In this document: positions 1 through 4,784 of the stretch, one piece after another | Numbering within the stretch: the stretch's first letter is position 1 | Layout of the letters: every line of letters begins with the position of its first letter | From: Anaerolineae bacterium | GTDB taxonomy: Bacteria > Chloroflexota > Anaerolineae > Aggregatilineales > Phototrophicaceae | Length of the DNA: 5,090 nucleotides | NCBI GenBank assembly: GCA_025454675.1 | Contig: JALONZ010000358.1 | Span: 1 to 5,090 of the forward strand | Direction: 5' to 3' | Program-made: the position numbers and the translations under genes | Notes under the pieces: generated by a model | Told to the model about the DNA's origin: nothing | The model's input: only the letters and a program-made list of their open reading frames with translations | Database searches by the model: none

Positions 1-26
1 CCCTAAATGGGTGTAATGATGTTCCG

Positions 27-46
27 TTTTTTTTGATTTTGAATCA
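27..46. promoter_or_regulatory. T-tract and small palindrome upstream of the rpoB promoter
   Basis: A run of eight T (27-34) is followed by a perfect small inverted repeat, TGATT-TTG-AATCA (34-46). The block ends ten bases before the -35 box. It could act as an A/T-rich UP element or as an operator next to the promoter, or the T-run could be the tail of a terminator for a gene to the left. I see no clear GC-rich stem before the T-run, so the terminator reading is weak. All of these roles are inferred from position only. Confidence 0.25.
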
Positions 47-55
47 TTCCCCCAC

Positions 56-85
56 TTGACGAAACATAAACTTTCCTGTTATGAT
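56..85 (+). promoter_or_regulatory. Sigma70-type promoter of rpoB, extended -10
   Basis: The -35 box TTGACG (56-61) matches five of six consensus bases. After an 18-base spacer comes TATGAT (80-85), also five of six, preceded by TG at 77-78 to give the extended -10 form TGTTATGAT. Transcription would start near 91-93, leaving an untranslated leader of about 90 bases before the preferred start at 183. The promoter sits directly ahead of rpoB, with no rplL or other ribosomal-protein gene between, so it supports rpoB having its own promoter. The match is seen; activity is inferred. Confidence 0.6.
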
Positions 86-167
86 GTAAAGTCCTATTCC
101 TATTTGAAAAACACGATACTTGGCGCAAAGGGTCATATCGCTAGGTAATGCCTGTTATAGAGTGTTG

Positions 168-173
168 AAGGAG
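168..173 (+). promoter_or_regulatory. Shine-Dalgarno site that decides the rpoB start
   Basis: AAGGAG lies nine bases upstream of an in-frame TTG at 183. The frame stays open upstream to another TTG at 120, but that codon has no comparable site. Starting at 183 also gives an N-terminus (MVSNTKLKNYARTPDV, then PSLIEVQLQSF) that resembles the usual short beta N-terminus, whereas the extra 21 residues from 120 do not. A six-codon ATG reading frame (148-168) ends on the first base of this site. Confidence 0.6.
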
Positions 174-182
174 AGTGGCGCG

Positions 183-1472
183 TTGGTTAGCAACACAAAA
201 CTAAAAAATTATGCCCGTACCCCAGATGTTCAAGACCTCCCATCATTAATTGAAGTTCAATTACAATCATTTACATGGTTTATTCAAGAAGGCTTGCTGG
301 AACTCTTTGATGAAATAAACCCCATAGAAAGTTTTAATGGTAACTTACGCCTTTATTTTCCGGGCAATATTCCAGAAGCACAACAATTTGGCTTGACTTA
401 TTGGTTTGATGAGCCAAAGTATAATAAAGAATTGTGCTTGGAACGTGATATGTCGTATGCCGCGCCATTATATGTGCGCGTGGCGCTGGTGAATCGGGAA
501 CGCGGGGACGAAGTGACCACACAAGATATTTTCTTGGGTGATTTCCCCATCATGACCGAAAAAGGCACGTTCATCATCAATGGGACGGAACGGGTTGTCG
601 TGAGCCAGCTCATCCGCTCGCCAGGGGTGTATTTTGATGCCGAAGAAGACCGCACCACTGGGCGTTTGCTGTCGAGTGCCAAACTCATCCCCGACCGTGG
701 GGCATGGATGGAATTTGAGACGCGCAAAGATGACCGCATCATGCTCAAATTCAATCGCAAGCGCACTTTGCCAGTGACCATTTTGCTCCGTGCGATGGCA
801 TCGGTGGCAGATATGCTCCCCGAAGAGCTGTCGCCCATCAAAACGGGTGAAGATGCTGAATTATTATCGTTGTTCACCAATAGCGATAACGACCCCGCCC
901 ACCAATATATGGTGAACACCATCAAAATGGAACCGGATTGGACGGTTGGCGCAAAAGCGGAGACGAATATCTCAAGGTTGGCGTTGCTCGAATTTTATAA
1001 ACGGATGCGCCCAGGCGACCCGCCAACACTTGATAATGCGCGTGAATATTTATTTAGCCAATTATTTGACCAACGCCGTTACGACTTGGAACGGGTAGGG
1101 CGTTATAAATTGAACCAACGCCTGATGTTGGATACAGTCATCCCGCGCAAAATTCGTACCATCACTAAATATGATGTGGTGAAATTGATTGAGCGCATGA
1201 TTCTCATCAACAATGGGCAACTCCAACCCGATGATATTGACCACTTGGGCAATCGCCGTGTGAAAACGGTTGGCGAACTCATCATGAATAAATTGCGGAT
1301 TGGGTTGCGTCGTACTGAACGTGTGGTGAAGGAACGCATGTCTATCCGCGAGACGGATAATATTTCGCCCATCAGCCTGATTAATATTCGTCCCATTGTG
1401 GCGGCGATTCGTGAATTTTTTGGTTCGTCACAATTGTCGCAATTCATGGAAAAGGTCCAAACATCGGGTTGA
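183..1472 (+). CDS. rpoB: RNA polymerase beta subunit, N-terminal part (gene interrupted by an internal deletion and frameshift)
   Basis: This encodes the first 429 residues of the DNA-directed RNA polymerase beta subunit, which with beta' forms the catalytic cleft of the core enzyme. Counting from the TTG at 183, residues about 1-30 are the N-terminal segment (YARTPDV, PSLIEVQLQSF). Residues 133-152 carry the conserved block NGTERVVVSQLIRSPGVYFD. The lobe/protrusion region follows, with RPGDPPTLDNAREYLF and FDQRRYDLERVGRYKLN. FFGSSQLSQFM (ending at residue 422) is the start of the rifampicin-resistance region. The frame then departs from the family (EKVQTSG) and stops with TGA at 1470-1472, whereas normal beta continues through NPL...THKRR...GLTRERAGF. 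The start is supported by the Shine-Dalgarno at 168-173; a longer form from TTG 120 (450 residues) is possible. The first roughly 250 bases are much richer in AT than the rest. Identity is certain. Whether this fragment is expressed as a protein on its own is doubtful. Confidence 0.9.
   Translation: MVSNTKLKNYARTPDVQDLPSLIEVQLQSFTWFIQEGLLELFDEINPIESFNGNLRLYFPGNIPEAQQFGLTYWFDEPKYNKELCLERDMSYAAPLYVRVALVNRERGDEVTTQDIFLGDFPIMTEKGTFIINGTERVVVSQLIRSPGVYFDAEEDRTTGRLLSSAKLIPDRGAWMEFETRKDDRIMLKFNRKRTLPVTILLRAMASVADMLPEELSPIKTGEDAELLSLFTNSDNDPAHQYMVNTIKMEPDWTVGAKAETNISRLALLEFYKRMRPGDPPTLDNAREYLFSQLFDQRRYDLERVGRYKLNQRLMLDTVIPRKIRTITKYDVVKLIERMILINNGQLQPDDIDHLGNRRVKTVGELIMNKLRIGLRRTERVVKERMSIRETDNISPISLINIRPIVAAIREFFGSSQLSQFMEKVQTSG
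1446..1472 (+). other. rpoB junction: about 145-base deletion with change of frame
   Basis: In the first frame the sequence reads QFM-E-K and then leaves the family. In the -1 frame, from 1454, it reads GGT CCA AAC ATC GGG TTG ATT, which is the conserved GPNIGLI. In E. coli beta, M515 and G566 are 50 residues apart; here M (1446-1448) and G (1454-1456) are separated by five bases, GAAAA. The missing segment is therefore about 145 bases, covering roughly residues 517-565: most of rifampicin cluster I, fork loop 2, and the motifs equivalent to THKRR, GPGGL, RERAGF and ICPIETPE. One more or one fewer base elsewhere cannot repair this. The missing length assumes the usual absence of indels in this very conserved segment. 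Confidence 0.9.
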
Positions 1473-3976
1473 TTGGGCGTTTAGCGAGTTATGCGCGGGT
1501 GAATGAATTCGGTTTCATCGAAACACCCTACCGCAAAGTCATTAAATTCCTGCCCACCATCAGCCCTGAATTAATTGGGCGCACGGTGCGCGATGATATT
1601 GAAGATGCCAATGAAAATGTGGTGGTGGAACAAGATACTGTTGTCACGCCTGATGTGGTGAAGAAATTGCTCGCCGCCAAAATTGAGCAAGTGCCGGTTG
1701 TGCCATATGTGACGGATGATGTGTTTTATCTGTCGGCAGATATGGAAGATAACTTCGTCATCGCCCAAGCCAATGCGGAACTGGACACCAAACGCCAATT
1801 CGTGAGTTTGCGCGTGGCGGCACGTCATAACCAACGATTCATCAATGTACCAAGCCACCGCATTGATTATGTGGATGTTGCGCCCCGCCAAATTGTGGGC
1901 ATTAGCGCCGCGCTCATCCCGTTCTTGGAACATGACGATGCGAACCGCGCCCTGATGGGGTCGAACATGCAACGTCAAGCCGTGCCACTGCTGAATCCAG
2001 AAGTGTCGCGCATCACCACAGGCATGGAAAACCAAGCCGCCAAAGATAGCGGGCAGGTCTTGGTATCGGATGTTGAGGGCGAAGTGATTAGCGTCCAAAG
2101 CGAAAAAATTGTCATCCGCCAACCGAATGGTGAACAACGCATCTACAAATTGCGGAAATATGACCGTTCTAACCAATCTACATGTATTGACCAACGTCCT
2201 ATCGTGCGTAAGGGTGAATATGTGCGGGCAGGGCAGACCATCGCCGATAGTTCATCCACACGTTATGGGCATTTGGCGTTGGGTCATGATGTGTTGGCGG
2301 CGTTCCTGTCGTGGGATGGTGGGAATTATGAAGATGCGTTGCTGATTAGCGAGGATTTGCTCCGCAACGATAAATTCACCAGCATTCACATCGAAAAACA
2401 CGAAGTTGAAGCGCGAGATACCAAGTTGGGCGCAGAAGAAATCACCTATGACATCCCGAATGTGGGTGAAGATGCCCTGAAAGATTTGGATGAAAACGGG
2501 ATTGTTCGCATCGGCGCAGAAGTGGGACCGAATGACATTTTGGTGGGTAAAATCACCCCCAAAGGTGAAAAAGAACTAAGTCCAGAAGAAAAATTGCTCC
2601 GCGCGATTTTCGGGGAACAAGCCCGCGAGGTGAAAGATTCATCGCTCCGCCTGCCACATGGCGACAGAGGTAAGGTGGTGGATGTGAAAACCTTCACCCG
2701 TGAGGAACATCGTGATTTGCCCGCAGGTGTCGAAAAAATGGTGCGGGTGAGTGTTGCCCAACGCCGTAAATTGACTGTTGGCGATAAGATGGCGGGACGG
2801 CATGGGAATAAAGGTGTTATTAGCCGTATCGTTCCCATTGAAGATATGCCATATTTGGCGGGTGGTCGCCCTGTGGATATTATTTTGAATCCGACAGGTG
2901 TTCCGGGTCGTATGAATATTGGGCAGGTGCTGGAATTACACTTGGGTTGGGCGGCAGACCGTTTGGGTTTCCGTGCTATTACACCCGTGTTTGATGGCGC
3001 AAAAGAAACCGAAATTCGAGCCGATTTGGGACGCGCTTGGTTGATGGAATTGGCATGGAAAGACCTAACAGAACGGGCTTGGGAATGGTTTAATGAGCAA
3101 GGCTTCGCTTCTGAAGATTGGCAAGATGACGATGAAGTGCGCCGTGTGTTCATTTATGAATGGTTGAGCGATAACCCCGCGTATGATGCGGAAAGCCTGA
3201 ACACCGATGTGATTTATCAGCGGCGTGTGGTGTTGAATGAATGGCTGATTGCGAAGGGCGTGAACCCAGATGATGTCATTGTCTATGAGACTGCTGACTT
3301 GAGCCTTGATGAACGGCAACGGCGCGATGCCAAATTCACTGATTTGTTTTTGCGCTTGTGGATTCATCATCATGCACCAGAGACACGCATCCCCGAACAT
3401 GCCGATATGAAAGATTTGTTGATGATTGCTGACCGTGTGATGTATGCTACAGGGCAACCCCTGCCATTATATGGCAAACACACGCTGTATGATGGTCGCA
3501 CAGGTGAACCATTCGATAATTCGGTGGCGGTTGGGTATGTTCACATGCTCAAATTGGCGCATCTGGTCGAAGATAAAGTCCATGCGCGGTCAACGGGTCC
3601 GTATAGCCTTGTGACGCAACAACCACTCGGCGGTAAAGCCCAATTCGGTGGTCAACGCTTCGGTGAGATGGAAGTGTGGGCATTAGAAGCCTATGGTGCG
3701 GCGTATACCATCCAAGAAATGCTGACCGTCAAATCGGATGATGTGCAAGGACGTGTGAAAACGTATGAAGCCATCGTGAAGGGTGAGCCGATTGATGAAC
3801 CCGGTATCCCCACCAGCTTCCGCGTGTTGGTCAAAGAATTGCAAAGTCTCGGTTTGGCAGTGGAAGCCATCACCGACACGGGCGAAATCATCCGCTTTGG
3901 CAAGGATGAAGACCCCAACGCCAAAAATCAGCCCAAAATTAATACGGGGCTGACAGGCATCGGCGAACAGATATAA
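1469..3976 (+). CDS. rpoB: RNA polymerase beta subunit, C-terminal part (second half of interrupted gene)
   Basis: This frame encodes the remaining 835 residues of the RNA polymerase beta subunit. Recognisable homology begins 15 bases earlier, at 1454, so the TTG at 1469 is simply the leucine of GPNIGLIG and not a proven start. Conserved blocks follow in family order: YARVNEFGFIETPYRKV; FLEHDDANRALMGSNMQRQ (about 1925-1980); NYEDALLISEDLL (about 2320-2360), with the acidic pair next to the active site; GDKMAGRHGNKG (2780-2815), with the two catalytic-centre lysines; NPTGVPGRMNIGQ; and KVHARSTGPYS through GGQRFGEMEVWALEAYGAAY (from 3575), with the conserved histidine and the beta' anchor region. 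The large E. coli insertion before GDKMAGRHGNKG is absent. A different insertion of about 147 residues lies at 3032-3472. The C-terminus looks complete and ends at TAA 3974-3976. rpoC does not follow; a terminator-like hairpin and then nfi do. Confidence 0.92.
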   Translation: MIGRLASYARVNEFGFIETPYRKVIKFLPTISPELIGRTVRDDIEDANENVVVEQDTVVTPDVVKKLLAAKIEQVPVVPYVTDDVFYLSADMEDNFVIAQANAELDTKRQFVSLRVAARHNQRFINVPSHRIDYVDVAPRQIVGISAALIPFLEHDDANRALMGSNMQRQAVPLLNPEVSRITTGMENQAAKDSGQVLVSDVEGEVISVQSEKIVIRQPNGEQRIYKLRKYDRSNQSTCIDQRPIVRKGEYVRAGQTIADSSSTRYGHLALGHDVLAAFLSWDGGNYEDALLISEDLLRNDKFTSIHIEKHEVEARDTKLGAEEITYDIPNVGEDALKDLDENGIVRIGAEVGPNDILVGKITPKGEKELSPEEKLLRAIFGEQAREVKDSSLRLPHGDRGKVVDVKTFTREEHRDLPAGVEKMVRVSVAQRRKLTVGDKMAGRHGNKGVISRIVPIEDMPYLAGGRPVDIILNPTGVPGRMNIGQVLELHLGWAADRLGFRAITPVFDGAKETEIRADLGRAWLMELAWKDLTERAWEWFNEQGFASEDWQDDDEVRRVFIYEWLSDNPAYDAESLNTDVIYQRRVVLNEWLIAKGVNPDDVIVYETADLSLDERQRRDAKFTDLFLRLWIHHHAPETRIPEHADMKDLLMIADRVMYATGQPLPLYGKHTLYDGRTGEPFDNSVAVGYVHMLKLAHLVEDKVHARSTGPYSLVTQQPLGGKAQFGGQRFGEMEVWALEAYGAAYTIQEMLTVKSDDVQGRVKTYEAIVKGEPIDEPGIPTSFRVLVKELQSLGLAVEAITDTGEIIRFGKDEDPNAKNQPKINTGLTGIGEQI
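3032..3472 (+). other. Lineage-type insertion of about 147 residues in the beta C-terminal region
   Basis: In E. coli beta, VFDGAKEAEI and LYDGRTGEQF are separated by only about 16 residues. Here the equivalent motifs (PVFDGAKETEI, ending near 3022, and LYDGRTGEPF, from 3485) flank a stretch that is charged, rich in tryptophan and probably helical: RAWLMELAWKDLTERAWEW, then several acidic runs, then LWIHHHAP and ADMKDLLMIADR. It is in frame, with no stop and no change in codon style, so it is part of the beta polypeptide and not a separate element. Bacterial beta subunits are known to carry clade-specific insertions at a set of surface sites. I recall similar RAWEW-type inserts from Chloroflexota, which is one reason for the proposed placement, but I could not check this. 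Confidence 0.75.
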
Positions 3977-3977
3977 T
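3950..3977 (+). promoter_or_regulatory. Possible nfi promoter overlapping the rpoB stop codon
   Basis: A perfect -10 hexamer, TATAAT (3972-3977), contains the rpoB stop TAA. Sixteen bases upstream lies CTGACA (3950-3955), five of six matches to the -35 consensus. Transcription would begin near 3984, just before the palindrome at 3989, giving nfi a leader of about 80 bases. An ATA-TAA ending can occur by chance in coding sequence, so this is a candidate only. Confidence 0.35.
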
Positions 3978-3988
3978 CACAAATTGAC

Positions 3989-4031
3989 TGTAGGGGCTTG
4001 CCATGGCAAGCCCCTACATATGGCAAGCCCC
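3989..4031. repeat. Perfect 30-bp palindrome plus a third copy of one arm
   Basis: Positions 3989-4018 form a perfect palindrome centred between 4003 and 4004 (CCATGG core, TGTAGGGG / CCCCTACA ends). The 12-base right-arm segment ATGGCAAGCCCC (4003-4014) is repeated directly at 4020-4031. The left arm can therefore pair with either copy. The structure lies wholly between rpoB and nfi and resembles the dispersed TGTAGGGGC palindromes I associate with Chloroflexota intergenic regions. The symmetry is seen directly; membership of a genome-wide family is inferred. Confidence 0.85.
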
Positions 4032-4036
4032 GTTTT
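3993..4036 (+). terminator. Probable intrinsic terminator after rpoB
   Basis: GGGGCTTGCCAT (3993-4004) can pair over 12 bp with ATGGCAAGCCCC (4020-4031), leaving a 15-base loop, and is followed by G and TTTT (4033-4036), then ATAT. The stem is GC-rich and begins 16 bases after the rpoB stop. The T-run is short and offset by one G, so efficiency is uncertain. The competing fold within 3989-4018 has no T-run beside it and would not be expected to terminate well. Confidence 0.55.
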
Positions 4037-4065
4037 ATATATCCTCACCCAAAATCAAACCTACT

Positions 4066-4737
4066 ATGAACATAACCCCCTTACACGATTGGAATCTGAC
4101 ATCTCAACAAGCTATCGCGCTCCAAAAAGAATTAGCGGGGCAGGTTGTAGATGATTTTCACCTGCCACTATCTGCTATTCGTACCATCGCGGGTGTTGAT
4201 GTGAGTGTGAAAGATGATGTATCCACCGCCGCGATTGTGATTTTATCATTCCCCGATTTTATGGTCATCGAATCTGCCCGCGCCAAATTGCCGACCCCGT
4301 TCCCCTATATTCCGGGTTTACTGAGTTTCCGCGAAATCCCCGTCATATTACGCGCATTTGAGGAGATTCAGACCACGCCAGACGTGTTGATGGTAGATGG
4401 TATGGGGCGGATTCATCCGCGCAAATTGGGTATCGCGTGTCATTTGGGATTGTGGCTCAATTTGCCCAGTTTGGGTGTTGGGAAAACGCCGTTCATCGGT
4501 ACGCACGCGCCTTTATCACCTGATAAAGGCGCGATGAGCCAGATTGTGTATCAGGATGAAGTGCTAGGGGTGGCGCTTCGCACCCGTGCGGATGTGAAGC
4601 CGTTGTATATTTCGGTGGGGCATAAGCTCGATTTGGATTCTGCGGTTGCCATCACATTGGCGTGTATCACCAAATATCGGCAACCCGAACCTATCCGCCA
4701 CGCCCATAATACGGCAGGGCGGGCGGATGAATCATAA
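4066..4737 (+). CDS. nfi: Endonuclease V (deoxyinosine 3'-endonuclease)
   Basis: Endonuclease V removes the products of adenine deamination: it recognises inosine in DNA and, using Mg2+, nicks the second phosphodiester bond 3' to it, starting alternative excision repair in the cytoplasm. Numbering from ATG 4066, the three metal-binding acids are present: D45 (AGVDVS), E90 (LLSFREIP) and D111 (VDGMGRIHPRKLG), equivalent to T. maritima D43, E89 and D110. The strand-separating wedge PYIPG is at 80-84, with the reading-pocket histidine H117 and K140 in LGVGKTPFIG. The family C-terminal signature YRQPEPIRHAH is at 204-214. The length, 223 residues, equals that of the E. coli enzyme. The frame is open back to ATG 4003, but those 21 extra residues are encoded by the palindromic repeat and are not family-like, so 4066 is preferred despite lacking a clear Shine-Dalgarno. 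It ends at TAA, convergent with the next gene. A strong inverted repeat lies inside it at 4506-4533. Confidence 0.93.
   Translation: MNITPLHDWNLTSQQAIALQKELAGQVVDDFHLPLSAIRTIAGVDVSVKDDVSTAAIVILSFPDFMVIESARAKLPTPFPYIPGLLSFREIPVILRAFEEIQTTPDVLMVDGMGRIHPRKLGIACHLGLWLNLPSLGVGKTPFIGTHAPLSPDKGAMSQIVYQDEVLGVALRTRADVKPLYISVGHKLDLDSAVAITLACITKYRQPEPIRHAHNTAGRADES
4506..4533. repeat. Perfect 13-bp inverted repeat inside nfi
   Basis: The arms at 4506-4518 and 4521-4533 are exactly complementary and separated only by CC. The core reads TTATCA-CC-TGATAA, flanked by CGCGCC/GGCGCG-type ends. It encodes the surface segment THAPLSPDKGAMS just after the conserved GVGKTPFIG strand, a position where the family often has a P-L-S...G-A pattern. 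A perfect 26-base match is unusual for coding DNA. It has no T-run, so it does not look like a terminator. Confidence 0.85.
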
Positions 4738-4747
4738 TGGTGATTTG

Positions 4748-4784
4748 TAGGGAGGCATTAGGCGCACGCCGTATATGCCTCCTA
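4748..4784. terminator. Imperfect hairpin between convergent genes
   Basis: GGAGGCAT (4751-4758) pairs with ATGCCTCC (4775-4782). The stem extends outward with TA/TA after one bulged G, and GGC/GCC (4761-4763, 4768-4770) can pair within the loop. It fills the 44-base gap between the nfi stop and the stop codon of the minus-strand gene, and its right arm includes that stop codon (4782-4784). It could end transcripts from both sides, but neither side shows a good T-run. Its left edge, TGTAGGG, matches the left edge of the palindrome at 3989, so it may be a degenerate member of the same repeat family. Confidence 0.45.

Noticed and set aside
1..55. 3' end of an upstream gene
   Set aside because: All three plus-strand frames reach a stop within the first 60 bases, and none reads as recognisable protein. 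Too little sequence is present to call a gene.
148..168. Six-codon upstream reading frame (MPVIEC) ending on the first base of the rpoB Shine-Dalgarno
   Set aside because: It has only a weak ribosome site and no leader-peptide character such as a run of one amino acid. Short frames like this are common by chance.
120..182. Alternative rpoB start at TTG 120, adding 21 residues
   Set aside because: There is no good Shine-Dalgarno ahead of it, and the added residues do not resemble beta N-termini. The AAGGAG at 168-173 points to TTG 183.
398..925. Minus-strand open frame of 175 codons, opposite rpoB
   Set aside because: It lies wholly antisense to well-conserved beta sequence, is serine- and arginine-rich in the way expected of a shadow frame, and has no recognisable motif.
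1446..1472. Intein or intron in rpoB
   Set aside because: The break is a loss of sequence, not a gain. There is no inserted element or splicing motif at the junction.
1571..2194. Minus-strand open frame of 207 codons, opposite rpoB
   Set aside because: It is antisense to conserved beta coding sequence. Its many His/Ile/Phe residues are the reverse-complement image of common codons in the real gene.
2446..3153. Minus-strand open frame of 235 codons, opposite rpoB
   Set aside because: It is antisense to the catalytic region of beta, with low-complexity Ser/Pro/Arg content and no family resemblance.
4003..4065. Alternative nfi start at ATG 4003, adding 21 residues
   Set aside because: The ATG is the centre of a perfect palindrome, and the extra residues derive from the repeat and are not family-like. 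ATG 4066 gives the standard 223-residue length.
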